64,000 bases of DNA, taken from positions 2,485,001 through 2,549,000 of the forward strand of contig JAILWY010000007.1 in NCBI GenBank assembly GCA_022113835.1, read 5' to 3'. The notes beneath the pieces are model-generated. The model did no database searches, was not told where the DNA came from, and worked only from the letters and a program-made list of their open reading frames with translations. Each line of letters starts with the position of its first letter. Position 1 is the stretch's first letter. The position numbers were made by a program, and so were the translations under genes. Source of the DNA: Atopsyche davidsoni (Eukaryota; Arthropoda; Insecta; Trichoptera; Hydrobiosidae). This document shows positions 20,626 to 31,830 of the stretch, one piece after another.

Positions 20626-22469
20626 TATTTTAAAAGAATATTCATTGTAAAATATTTCAAAAATATTTTAGAGTGTAATGTATTTTTTTTATTGCAAATT
20701 TGGTTTTCAGTTTGTTTTCTAATAATTACAAATAATATTTTATTTATTATAAATACACGTTGTACACATGTCTATACAAAAACATTTAATACATCATATT
20801 AACATTAAAGATATTCTGCATCTTAAATAACTCGATTTATGTCATGAAACATATTATTTTAGTGTTTCTGTTAAAGATGTATATCTTTAATATTTCAAAA
20901 TGAAACCTTGTTTAGAAATTCATCGTTTATCTTTACTCAAGGTACGATTTATGAATCTTATATATTAAAATACGGTTTGACGTATTATTTAGCGGTTGCT
21001 GAGGGTTCACGTAAGCAGAAGATAATGTGGACACAGAAATCCCCAAAAGCTTAAGGCAGTAAGACTTTTAATAATATACATTAAGTTTGGATATATGTCA
21101 TTAATAGTAATATATAAAGGACGCTTCAAAGTCACCTTCTGTCTAGCCCAGATTTGATTTTTGATAGGCGAATTACGTCCAAAGGCTATAGTGAGAAACT
21201 TAATTTTCTTTACAGTCAATATAAGGCATTTATATTTACTAAAACAAAGTGCTTTTGTATTTTTTCCATTGTTTCGATAAAGTGAAAATAGTAGACGTGG
21301 GTAATTTGCATTTTTTTAATTTACATGAAAATTAATCCATTAGTTTTTTTACGCTTTAATTTCCCTCGGTTTGAAAAAAGTAATTGGTTTTGAAGTGTTT
21401 AAATTGTCTTAATATATCCTAAGAACTATATAGTTTCAGTCAAAAATTTAAAAGTATCTAGAATTGAGTAATTTTTATGCTTATTACAGGTTTTATGACA
21501 GCGTAAGAAATATGTATACAATATTCATAAAAATAAAATACTAAGAATCAGAAAGAGAAAGATTTTAACGTAAATATATTTTTTCGAATTATAATGATAG
21601 AGGATCTACAGTATTTAAAGGTTAATTCATATATCAATATTACTTTGTCGACCTCCCTAACAAGTTTATGTGCTAAGCCTTTGAATCAAGGGTTTGTGCT
21701 GTTCAGCCTTCTGATACTAAAATCTTTCACATCGAGTTTAATAACTATTAAACGATACGAACTATTTTTTAAGCATTCGGCTTTTCAGCTTAAGAATAGC
21801 AGACATTGTTTAGAAAATAATTACAATTAATGCTTAAAAATAAAAATCTTTATGTCAGTAAATATATAGCATGAAAAATTTATATATTGTATATTGATCT
21901 TCAAACATTAATACAATGTTAGATAAGTGTTATTCATTTAATTCCTATAATAGTATAAATTTGAAAATTATTAGTCCGTTTATAAAACAATTTACTATAA
22001 TTATATATTTTCTTGTGAATCCACTAACGCTATTATATTTTATAGAAAAATTTTAAGGTTTGTAAAGTCATATCAGCATAGAAAAAAATGGTTTATTTAG
22101 GGTTCATAATTTATATTATTACATTAAAATCGTTTAATTTTTTAAACAAAATGTCCAAAATTATTATGTCATATTGATTTAAAACAAAAAATATACAGAT
22201 TAAATATTATTTTTGTGATTTATCAAATTTGGTAATGTAATACATTATAAAATGTAGCATAAAATAATAGTTACGCATTGAAATCAATTATGTTAAGTAT
22301 TGATATCAATTCAATTATTGGCATATTTAAATTTTAAATAAATATACTCGACGATTGCAAAAAAGATTTTGTAGTGTAATTTTTTTTTTATCTCGATAAG
22401 AAAAGTTTCATTTTGAATTTTAAAGGAAAGGGGAAGGATTTATAGTTTCTGTAAGCGCATAGGGTTGGA
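20626..22469. other. AT-rich desert
   Basis: About 1.8 kb. The plus frame at 21594-21830 (78 codons) is unremarkable. Nothing else recognised. Confidence 0.6.
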
Positions 22470-22740
22470 ACATGGTAAGTCCACTAAGGGTTGCTGACGT
22501 CACAGCATTGTCATCCCTGTGTTAGATATCTGTTTTGTCTGAAATGTAAACAAAGTGTGACTTAGAACATGGCGTCTCTTTTAAGGGATGGGGTTAATCT
22601 ACTCGAGAAAGAATATTGCAAGTGCTCTGAACAATATGGCGGATTATATTATAGGGGTGTGGACTAAGGGTTGCTTCATCGTAAAAACAAATAAAATGTT
22701 GTAAACAAGGCCTGGGTACAAGTTTATGGACTCCATACAG
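22470..22740. promoter_or_regulatory. GC-richer island with a CRE and a repeated CTAAGGGTTGCT word
   Basis: A perfect CRE-like palindrome TGACGTCA at about 22495. CTAAGGGTTGCT occurs at about 22487 and 22667 in direct orientation, and ATGGCG occurs twice between. No coding frame. Confidence 0.3.
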
Positions 22741-23238
22741 GAAAAATGAAATATAGATATTTTTAGAAAGAATGTTTACTTATTCAGTATTTTATATCAA
22801 AAAAAGATCGAAATTTGTATAAAAATCAAAAAGAGGTTTTTTGAAAATCTGCATAGATTAAATTTTCAATGTTTTATTTTGATGATATTAAAAAATTCAA
22901 ATAAAAAATAACTTCTTGGTAGTAAAGCACTTTGTAGTTTTTTATTCTACGTTCTTCATTTGACGAACATAATAACAAAAAAAAACCACAAATATTTATC
23001 ATTATCACTCATTTAGGGCTGCACAGTAGTTTAAGAGGCGTGGGCTCGAACTCCAACCCTGTCGTTCACGTGTGAATTAATTATAAAAAAATTGTCACCA
23101 CAAATTGAAGTGGCTTTACTATGGAAATTAATAGCATTATTATATTGTATATTTGAAATATCATTGTTTTCACATATATGCGAATTATTATATAAAAATA
23201 ATCAAACAATACACGCAGTAAAAATAAAAAATTGAATG
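22741..23238. other. AT-rich non-coding DNA
   Basis: A possible tRNA-type B-box (minus strand, GGAGTTCGAGCCC near 23045) stands alone without a convincing A-box. Nothing else. Confidence 0.5.
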
Positions 23239-23530
23239 TCAGAAGTCATTCCGTAGATAATAAACGCAAAAGCGTATCTTATCACTACCAACGCGGAGGG
23301 GTTGGGGGGTGAAACGGAGACATTGATATGTTTTGGTTACATTTGAGAAATGTCTTCCCGCCTCATGCAGCGGCTCGGCGAGGGAAGGGGAGAGTGGGGT
23401 GGAGGCGGAGAGGAAATTCAGCCCCCGGAACGACTGCGTAGACATTTTTTTGGGCTTCCGCCGCCCCTTACCCTGCAATGTGAAATGCCCCCGTCTACCC
23501 TTATCTGAACAGAGCAGGTAGGGGATGATT
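23239..23530. promoter_or_regulatory. GC-rich island, purine-rich
   Basis: Has GATA-type CTTATC and CTTATCT words at both ends, and G-rich runs (GGGGTTGGGGGG near 23298; GAGGGAAGGGGAGAGTGGGG near 23381). Open frames on both strands (23239-23478 minus, 23333-23521 plus) overlap and are not recognisable. Confidence 0.3.
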
Positions 23531-23840
23531 ATAGCGCGTGTAATGAGAGTCTACTAAAGTTTGGCCCTTTAAATGGCGAAACTGCACAAAATGCTAATTA
23601 CTTATTTTTAAATTTAAACAGTTGTACAGAAAGCAAATAATTATTCATAATTAATCAAATAAAAAAATTACTATAATACATTGGTAAAACGTTTTCAAAG
23701 AAACAGATAATAATGCCGACAAATCTCTTGAAAAAACGTATTACATCTTTCATTAATCAAAGTAGTTGTAGTATCTGTCGTACATAAATTATGTATTCTT
23801 GTTGAGGAACACTTTTTATTTATGATAAGGGTAACTTTGT
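23531..23840. other. AT-rich non-coding DNA
   Basis: Probably the downstream part of the hammerhead-bearing element (minus strand), whose outer end I could not fix. Nothing coding. Confidence 0.45.
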
Positions 23841-23974
23841 ATTCTTTCTTCACTTTGAGCTTATTATAGTTTTTGCATGACGAGTTTCGACCAACAGACT
23901 TGGTCATCATCAGATGCAGAACAGAACAAAAAAATCTGAAAAAAAACTATAATAAACTCAAAGCGAAGAAAGAT
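23841..23974 (-). mobile_element. Foldback element around a hammerhead ribozyme
   Basis: Arms at 23841-23874 and 23941-23974 are inverted copies of about 33 bp with two mismatches (core AACTATAATAAGCTCAAAGT). The 66-bp centre holds the hammerhead motif. Same architecture as family 1 but a different sequence. Boundaries and target duplications not determined. Penelope-like elements and retrozymes are known to carry such ribozymes; that assignment is by analogy. Confidence 0.65.
23875..23917 (-). ncRNA. Hammerhead ribozyme candidate (consensus core)
   Basis: Reading the minus strand from 23917 to 23875: stem I 5' strand GCAT; catalytic box CTGATGA (23907-23913); one extra T; stem II GACCAA/TTGGTC (6 perfect bp, loop GTCTG); GAAA (23885-23888); a minimal stem III C-TC-G; cleavage triplet GTC with scission expected after C at 23879; stem I 3' strand ATGC (23875-23878), which pairs perfectly with GCAT. 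All invariant core bases of a type I hammerhead are present. The unpaired T before stem II is unusual. Very short stem III suggests it would act as a dimer. Activity is untested. Confidence 0.7.
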
Positions 23975-24160
23975 TTATTGATCATTAATAAATTATTTAT
24001 AATAAATACATAAATTTTACTTGCAAATATTTTGAAAACGCTAGATGCGCTTAAACATAAAAAAAAGCAATGAAAGAGCGAACAAAAAAAAAAAAAAAAA
24101 TTATGTAAACTTGGCGTCAATCATTTTTGACCAAAAATGAAAATGCGCCATTTCGTCGCC
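23975..24160. other. AT-rich DNA with an A tract
   Basis: A-run at about 24085-24101. Nothing else. Confidence 0.5.
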
Positions 24161-24380
24161 ATTTTCGTCGCCCTTATTTGACAGGTCGCCACACAGTCGC
24201 GGCGTGACGCCGCGTGACGCCCCGTGACGTGACTGGAGACACTCTCCGCGAGATGTGACGTCAGATTAGGTCTCTCGTTTATTTTTGTTCCGGTGCGCGG
24301 GGATGACGGACTGCAAATTGAATTTCATTAGTTTGCTTTAATGCCGACGGCGGTTTTTTTTTTTTGAGTGACATTCATGT
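24161..24380. promoter_or_regulatory. GC-rich island related to the 6.9-kb minisatellite
   Basis: GCGGCGTGACGCCGCGTGAC followed by GCCCCGTGACGTGAC (24198-24233) resembles the 15-bp unit at 6941-7040. Further on is TGACGTCA at 24256. A T tract follows at about 24353. Candidate CRE-type cluster. Confidence 0.35.
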
Positions 24381-25849
24381 AGAGAATAACGCATCTGAGA
24401 AAATAGATAGAAATCAGTAACCGAGACGCAAGAACCGATCTTGAAAATATCTTTTTTTTTTTCAATTTTATGTGACACGGTGTGAAAAAGCTTTGGAAAT
24501 GCGACAGCTCACATAAAATGTCGTATTTTTAGCCATTTGGCTATTTGTAAATCTTGTTCAAAATGTGTATATAATATAGTCAATTTAAAGGCAAACTTAC
24601 TAATATTAATACTACGTAATGTCATAAATAGTGGTAGATATAAATATATATATACTGCCAAACCATATTGTAAATAGTAGTAGTTTTTAATAAATAATTA
24701 AACCTGATTTTGACTTCGGATTGGGAAATCACATTCGGGTCTGAAAATTAATAAAAACCTTACTATGATATTGGTTAGAAAATAAAATAGTTAAAAGTAT
24801 AAATTGACCAAAAGTAAAAATAATACAACAATATTTAGCTGTATTATTAGATTGGATTAGGTTTAGATGATTCTTAAGAGAATCTTATATACTCGTATTC
24901 TAATGGACCTCATTTCTTTTGCTTAAGAATAAAATGAAATATTAAAATGCTTTTAGCTAACGCAAGTTGCTTCCATTCTATTAAAAATATTACTGCATAT
25001 AACAGTACAAGATTAGTATAATTATTTTGTAAGGGAGAAAGAGGGTGCAGTTCTGTGGTAGAAAACTGCAACTGTTTTAATATTTTTCTAGAGAATAACC
25101 GGGATATTTAGTATATTCTAGAAAAAAAAACAAAGCTCTAAGAAGTATCTACGGTAATAGTTCTGTAAATTTATTTGGGACAAGCCATAATGCCTTTAAA
25201 TGAACGAACCTCCTGGGGAATATAAAAAAAGATCCAAGTCGGGATATATTTCGTTTAGTTATCTAAATCGGCGATCTTAAAATAACCTTTCATTCTGCAA
25301 GCGACACAGAATCCACATTATTTTACAAGCTGAACAAAACATTGCACACGTTAAATTCAATTTGTATATTTTTAATTAAAAATGACTCTAAACATCCACC
25401 ATAACGTTAAGTGACTAAGAGTGATCAAAGAACTTACTACTAAATCTTAACTTACCTCAAAGTAACTACTTTAGTATATTCTTTATATAAACAACAAACC
25501 ATTATAAATATTGATAAGGTATTTTTAATTAAGAACTTACGAATAAAGGTTGAATTTATCAATGCACATGACTTTTTGGTTTTAAAAATAGATGATGCTT
25601 ACCTGTAATTAAAGAAAAATATAATTAAAATCTTAACTGATTTGATGGCGTTATATTTTAATAAAAATACTGTAGCCTTATTATTAGTCGATTTCTTGGA
25701 GTTAATTTTACAAATGTATTATGTCAATGTTTTTTTTTTAGTAAAAATTAAATTTAAAAATAAGAGATAATAAGAGTTTTTTATTTTTTAATAGTATGTA
25801 TATAATGAATTATTTTAAAATATAAAAAAAAACATTTTAACTTGATACA
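24381..25849. other. AT-rich desert
   Basis: Nothing recognised in about 1.5 kb beyond T- and A-rich runs. Confidence 0.6.
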
Positions 25850-26065
25850 TAAAGCTGCGGGAGGTTGTCCTGCGAGGGGGTTGGGGGGTTGGAGGGTTGG
25901 GGGAGGAAGGGGCGCAGGTGGCGCGGCAGGGCAATCAGCGGACTCGCAGGCACTTCCGGCCGGGGTGGGACAATGTTGGCAGCACTTGCATTCAAGTGGT
26001 TTTTGTTTGTTTAATTGGTTGGTACAAGTGTTTCTTGTGGGAATTTGTAATGAGCTTGATTTCAC
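25850..26065. promoter_or_regulatory. G-rich island with E-boxes
   Basis: A strong G-quadruplex candidate (25876-25912) followed by CAGGTG, CACTTG and CAAGTG E-box words and CGGCCGGGG. Open frames on both strands (25781-26065 minus, 25842-26075 plus) follow from the skewed composition. Confidence 0.35.
25876..25912 (+). other. Predicted G-quadruplex sequence
   Basis: Runs of 5, 6, 3, 5 and 4 G separated by 2-6 nt (begins GGGGGTTGGGGGGTTGGAGG). Meets the standard four-run pattern with spare runs, on the plus strand. Confidence 0.8.
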
Positions 26066-26744
26066 AATAAGATAACCACGTATACTTACTTTTGACTGTG
26101 TATTATATTGAAAATTAAATTGTTTTTTAAATGCACACTGTCAATGTTTTACCTTTGAGGCATGAATTTCGATTAAAAGAACAGCGTCGATGAGTAATTA
26201 ATATATCACAAAGCAAATTTTTCTATTCAAACTTAAGGGCCTAGGTCCCATACTCGAGTTTTGTCCGTTTTGAGAAAAATCGACTGCACCATTCAAAAAA
26301 TATTTAATGCAAAAAGTTAGATACATCTTTTCTTCCGAACAGAATACATTTTTATTTCTTGTAAATTTACTTGTAATATGATAAATGTCTGTTTTTCCGA
26401 TTGAAGTGTAGGAATTTGGAGATTCGTCATGTCCCTGCTCTAAGAGTCCTAAACATTTAAAAGTCTTTTTTTTAATTGGAATTAAAATATTAAGAATAAA
26501 CCCTGTGCTATTTATTATTTTAAAAATTATATAAAAAAAATATTTAACAAACTTTGGTTTTGAAAAGTCGTCATTTTATTAAATTTTTTAAAATCTTCAA
26601 GATTTTATTTTACCCTGAAAATTGACGTTGATTAAATAATAAAAAATAAATAAATGTAATTTATAGTTTTTTCAATACTTTATAAAAAAATCAGCTTTAA
26701 ATATAGAAAAATAAAGTGACAATTAAATTAATTAAATGACACGA
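26066..26744. other. AT-rich non-coding DNA
   Basis: Nothing recognised. Confidence 0.55.
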
Positions 26745-27400
26745 TTTCGCCAGGTACCAAGACACCAAGCAAGGTTAGGTAGCAAGACCCTTAATAAACG
26801 GACGCGCAAATCATTAAACGTCCATTTACAATATCTCGCATTTAACATGCAATAAGATCTCCACGAAAGAGATCGAAACGTTATTTAAAATTTGAAAAAA
26901 AAAAAGAAACCTTCTAACATAAAATGCAAAATAATAAATCTAAGCGAGCCGAAATTGTTTCTGAAAAGAATCCTTACGTAACACAAACAGAACAAAGCAT
27001 AAATGTGAAAAATAATTTCATCGAAAAATACAAAAATTTCATCCGAACTGACTGTAAAATAACCGAAGGAGAAGAGCGCTCCAATAAAAACATTTACAGA
27101 TAATGCCCGCGGACGTGATATTGGAAAGCATCCCCTAAGTCAGTGGCGCATACGGGCGGCGACAAGTGCCAGTCCGTTAGGGGATGGTTGCCTTTGAAAA
27201 CTTGCCGGAAGCCCGTTCCATTCGGCCGTGTAAAGAAATCGCAGCCAGCGAGTCCCGTTTATTTTTTATGGGACTATATATTTTTATTTCCCTCCGCTCC
27301 TGCTTCGGAGACAGGTGTTGCCTTTACTTTTGTCGGTTATGTCTTCGTCATAAATGGGAAACAAGTCAATCTCGAGTGCTGTTGCGTAATGACTTTTTAA
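26745..27400. promoter_or_regulatory. Long GC-richer island with two inverted repeats
   Basis: CATCCCCTAA (27129-27138) pairs with TTAGGGGATG (27177-27186). GTCCC...GGGAC (27252-27274) encloses TTTATTTTTTAT. CATAAATGG and TTTATTTTT words recall Hox/Cad and forkhead sites. Two plus frames (27143-27400, 27184-27408) overlap and are not recognisable proteins. Candidate enhancer. Confidence 0.3.
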
Positions 27401-28070
27401 CTGTTTGAGTTTTTTTTTTTTTTTTTTTTGTTCGGACTGTGCTGTTCTTGGGCGTATTATGAGGCAATTGTTTAGCTGACATTGAAAGAAGATTAATAAA
27501 AAATGGAATAAAAGCAATCACTTGTAATGTGTTTTTTTAGAAAGTTCAGTGATCGAACATTAAAAAAATATACAATAAGCTAATGGCACTTTTGATCATT
27601 TATCTACTTCATTTATATTGCTTGCGTCTATGATAATATATAAAACAACACATACAAAAAATAAAATATTGTTTCTGACTTAACGTGAGTTTTAATACTG
27701 TTTTTCATACATGAAGAAATTACAAGAAACCAGATAACGGGGACAGTTTTTTCCCATTAGAATTCCCGGAGGTAAGTTTAAAGTATAAAATGGGATTATT
27801 TTTTAACTGTTGTCCATATGTTTTTTTAAGTTATGTCGATGTTAACCCTCTGATAATCTACCCATACCAACATTTGCTTACGCTAAATATAAGTCTATTA
27901 AATTCACTGGTAAGGTTATTCTGTTATGTTTATTAGAAAAAAATACCATGTAGTATAATAATATATATTAATTGAAAAGTTGATTAATTATTGAAAGTAG
28001 TATTTGCTGAAAGTATTTTTAATACAAAGTAGACATGATCATTACAATTTTGTTTTTGAGATACTTCTAG
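27401..28070. other. AT-rich DNA with a T tract
   Basis: T-run at about 27411-27429. A consensus splice-donor word GAGGTAAGT at about 27767 is not supported by any exon. Confidence 0.55.
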
Positions 28071-28265
28071 ACTTCTATCAAGATTCTCTCCCAACAGCAA
28101 TACGAGCGTCTGATGCAGTCGTTTGGGAGAGCAAGTCCTGGACAGTGAAAAGAGTCTCTCGGATGGGGGATGGGGGGTAGATAAAGAAAGCACTCCGGGG
28201 GTGGCAAATACCAACCCCCGAAAATGTAAGAGCCAGAGTATTCGGTTTCTTCCACCTTGTATTTT
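28071..28265. promoter_or_regulatory. GC-richer island with two hairpins
   Basis: CTCTCCCAA (28086-28094) pairs with TTGGGAGAG (28123-28131), 28-nt loop. A second, tight hairpin has CGGGGGTGG and CCAACCCCCG (28196-28220). Overlapping minus frames are not recognisable. Confidence 0.3.
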
Positions 28266-29159
28266 GTATTATAAAGAAAATTGATAAAAAATGGAGAGGG
28301 AATGTTTAAGTTAGGCATTTATTTTTTGAAAAGTACTTAAAGTGAAAGCCTGAAAGGTAACGGCTTAATTTACGAGGAGAAAATTGTTTCTGCTACAAAA
28401 AATGTTGAAAATCAGTAATTTATACGTTTTATGGACATTCAACAGAATTTTTAATTTTATTTAAGAAAAAAGTGTAAGTATGTAAAATTAATTACTATTT
28501 AGTAAAACCAAACATTTTGAGTATTAACCATATGTTTAATCTACATAGAAAATATATGAAAAGGAAAAATATTAAAGTGTATATGATGTTTTATGGGTAT
28601 TAAATTTCAGATCAACTATATAGTGACATTTACTGAATTAATTTTATTATATTCAAAAGTTTGACTTTATGCCTCAGAGCTCAGATATATGGGCACTATC
28701 ATTAAAACTATTCTCGTGATATAGGATTTTTATTTAAATTAAACAAATAAATATTTCTTTACCTCTTGTAGCAAAATACACCCCAACTAAGATAATCTAA
28801 ATTAAAACTTTCAACCACCTTGCTCTGTAAGAGTTGAGAACCAAGCAATTAAAAGCAAGGGTGGCTTTATCCAACTAGGTATGTCCCCGGAAATTGCAAA
28901 ACAAAAAACAACAGTAAATGTTTAATAATACTAAAAACTTAAATTTTTATTTAGAACGTAATGACAATTAAATATTTTGATATAATCAACATAAATTTTC
29001 TAATCAAATCCATACTCACGACATCATCGTAAATAAAAAATAGTTGGATGATTTTTTATTTTGGGTGTTGAGCTGCTTAAAGTTTTCAGCTCTCTAACGT
29101 TTTTATTAAATAATAGGTAGCACAAAAATATTATTTTACGAAAATTTTATTATATTTTT
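28266..29159. other. AT-rich non-coding DNA
   Basis: Nothing recognised. Confidence 0.6.
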
Positions 29160-29405
29160 TAAAAAAATAAGGTTCGTACGCTCACTGAGGCAACAACGCC
29201 GTTCTTTATCGCATTTGGTCCAACAGTTTTTAACAGCGTGATAGGATTACGACAGGAAAGGGTCTAATTCGCGAGTAAACAAAGTCGATCCTATTCCAGG
29301 ATACTAAAAAACTTTGATTGGGCGACGAGGGATCCTCTCCGCAGGCTCGATAGTTCATTTGTCCATATCGAGAATTTTCGTGATTAATTTTTCTTAACAA
29401 AAAAA
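29160..29405. promoter_or_regulatory. GC-richer island, candidate regulatory DNA
   Basis: TCF-like CTTTGATT at about 29312, forkhead-like GTAAACAAAG at about 29275. The minus frame 29230-29427 is not recognisable. Confidence 0.3.
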
Positions 29406-30199
29406 GATCTGCCATAAAAAAAATCAAAAGATTTTATAGCTGAAGAATTTTATATATTTTCATTACTTGTACGAAAAATTTAAAAGTAAAAACACATATT
29501 TTATAAAATATTTAAAAAAAATTAACTATTTTTATTTGTCTTATGCAGAAACCACATAGCATTATAAAAATGTCCTGTGTCGGTGACTGTAACGCAAAAT
29601 TTTAAAAAATACAAGAAGCATTTTTAAAAACTGCTACTACTTGGTGTAAACGCACGTAATAGTTATTCTTTAGAAGTTAAACTGTTATGTGTTCAATTGA
29701 TTTCTGATTTACTATACCGTACAAATCAAAATGAAGGTTATATTATATGGTCACTGATAGACACTGGTACGTACTCATCCCACTGATTTTATTGATAGCT
29801 CATAAACCTTAATATTAGTAGATGTACACAAATGTTTTATATTTAATTTTAAAGTTCTGTCTTATTTCACGTGCGACCATGGTATGAAATACTTTTTAAC
29901 TAGCAAACTCCAAACGATTACTCTTTAAAATAATCTACTAATGACATAAAAGAACCTTTGATGCTTTTCATGAAACTTTCTTAAAAAGATTCTACACAAC
30001 GTGGCCAAAGAAGTTCTGATTTATTTAAAAATAAAATTACACCCTAACATAGCAATGATATTTTTTTTGTGTTGAAAATCTGAGTAATCTTTAATTGGTG
30101 TTCACAACTTGAATAATAAAATTTCAATAAAAGTGGCGTTTGGTTTATTTATACACACCGAAATTAAAATTTGTATAAAATATTGGAACTAAAATAAAA
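29406..30199. other. AT-rich non-coding DNA
   Basis: Nothing recognised. Confidence 0.6.
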
Positions 30200-30515
30200 C
30201 TTGGAATATTTAAAATTCAGACTCGCAAACGAGGCTGAAAAATACTTTGAAACTCCCGATAAACTTGATAGAGCTCACGGAAAGCCTCTCAGGGAACAAA
30301 CGTTGGAGGCAGTCGCTCCGCCAAAGGCCGCTGAAATTCACGCTTCAGCGACCTTCGAAGCTGGAAGTAGTCAACTTTCAGTACGTCACGGCGAGGCAGG
30401 AGGGCAGAAGGCGGAAGGAGGCACCGAATGTTTTCAGCGAAAGCTCCTGCAAAGTTTATCTGTCTGGCAAGTCGCTGATTTGGTCTGGCGCGAGGCTCTT
30501 CTGTGATTGGTTTGA
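30200..30515 (+). other. GC-rich island open in two plus-strand frames
   Basis: Frames of 101 codons (30201-30506) and 104 codons (30247-30561) overlap for 260 bp. The first reads in part EAVAPPKAAEIHASATFEAG, alanine- and glutamate-rich. Neither is recognised. GC content is about twice that of the flanks. Possibly an exon or a conserved non-coding element. Two long open frames in register suggests composition (few TA-containing codons) rather than coding. Confidence 0.3.
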
Positions 30516-30860
30516 GTTTTTAAATTTGCGTTACTCGCTTTGCTTGCTCAATGTGTGCTGAACTTTAAATGCAACTGTTTTTCCAACACACACTTATTTA
30601 ATTTGTTATACTACATATTTATAGAACTTATAAAAATAGCAAATTGGGTAGAAGATAATGAAAATTTTGCTTGTAAATATGTTCGCCTCTCAAGGGTTTC
30701 TTGAAGATCGAAAGTACTCCCAAGCAAAAATAGATGTAATCATTTTGTAATTGGTCTTGTTATGTATGTATCACTGTGTGATTCGGTAATTCTACTCCTT
30801 TGATCATTTCGTTAAATTGACGATAAGATTTAATATAGTTTTTATAAATTTAAACTTTAA
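30516..30860. other. AT-rich non-coding DNA
   Basis: Nothing recognised. Confidence 0.55.
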
Positions 30861-31036
30861 ACAGAGAGTACTTGGTGGAATTCCTTTTTAATATTTTTTA
30901 AGTAAAATACTCGAGTGATTTTCCATATGTTCGTTTATAATTGGTTTGATAATGCCAACGTGAAAGGTTGGCAAAACCGGTCCAAATAAAAACGAACATG
31001 TGGAAAATCACTCAAGTATTTTACTCAAAAATATTA
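30861..31036. mobile_element. Family 1 foldback element, copy 4
   Basis: Outer end GAGTACTTGGTGGAATTCC, left inverted arm to about 30943, then a plus-oriented hammerhead-like segment and the right arm GGAAAATCACTCAAGTATTT. The left arm ends within 2-3 nt of the position matching the ribozyme cleavage site. The catalytic GAAA box is mutated (GCAAAACC), so this copy should be dead. Confidence 0.75.
30943..30983 (+). ncRNA. Hammerhead-like motif with mutated GAAA box
   Basis: TTTGATAA, T, stem II GCCAAC/GTTGGC intact, then CAAAAC instead of CGAAAC, CCGG, TCC. The loss of the first G of GAAA predicts no activity. Confidence 0.45.
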
Positions 31037-31109
31037 AACATACCATTCAAACATTAGGCTTAGAAAAAATTACCCCCCGAGCTAAAATAAATCAAAGTTT
31101 GTAAGGTTT

Positions 31110-31145
31110 AAAAATGCCAACGAAATAAGTTAGCGAAGTTAGTAA
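31110..31145 (+). repeat. Diverged family 1 hairpin segment
   Basis: AAATGCCAACGAAATAAGTT followed by AGCGAAGTTAGTAA keeps the stem II halves and a CGAA remnant. No arms seen. Confidence 0.35.
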
Positions 31146-31240
31146 TTTACTTGGAATTTTCAATAAATTGTTTAAAAAACTATCTGTTTATATAAAATCA
31201 ATTTTATTTCGATTGATACATAAGGCCGTGATTAATTTAT

Positions 31241-31495
31241 ATAAAATTAGTATGGCTATAGGAGTTGCTCGATCAAGGGCAAGGTGATAAGTTAAGCAAT
31301 TGAGTTTATTTGTGTGATAAATAAAATTAATGTACTTGTACTCATTCAAGGCTAAATTATTACTTATAAGAGTTGTTTTAATAAAAATGAGTTTTAAGCA
31401 ATTGGTTTTTGGTGGCACTCCTGAACAGTGTAAACAAAAATATCTTATTTTTATTTATACCGAAGCAAGCATCAGGAAAAATTTACAACACTAGG
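31241..31495 (+). repeat. 255-bp dispersed repeat, copy 1
   Basis: About 85% similar by eye to 34083-34321, in the same orientation, 2.84 kb apart; both start ATAAAATTAGTATGGCTATA. Both copies keep an open run reading NKMSFK--VFGG then EQCKQK-LIFIYTEA-IR. Copy 1 reaches a stop after NLQH. Either a transposon family or a local duplication. Confidence 0.8.
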
Positions 31496-31635
31496 CCATT
31501 TATTATTATTGGTCTGGGATTATTATTAAAGCAAATGCAATTAGTTTTATCGAATGAGAACAAATACAGCATCGTCAAAACTTGTATGATTCCTAAAAAT
31601 TTTCCGTCTACGCAGTGTTTCGTCCTTTTCCGGGT
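31496..31635. other. AT-rich non-coding DNA
   Basis: Nothing recognised. Confidence 0.5.
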
Positions 31636-31830
31636 GCGTATTTAGGCATATAAAGCGCCAATGACACCCAAAATCAGGTTACGTTTCAGGGCCTAGGGCT
31701 GGGCTTATCTCGGGTTATGTAGAGCCGGGCAGGTGCCGCGGGAGCCTCGCCCTTATGAGACCCGGGGATTAGGGCGGAAAGGGGTTGCAGGCAGACTCGA
31801 GAATATTCGCAATTTTTCGCCCCGAAAAAT
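31636..31830. promoter_or_regulatory. GC-rich island, candidate regulatory DNA
   Basis: Contains GGGGATTAGGGC (a GGATTA paired-class homeodomain word), CTTATCTCGGGTTATG and AGGTGCCGCGGGAGCC. No coding frame. Confidence 0.3.
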
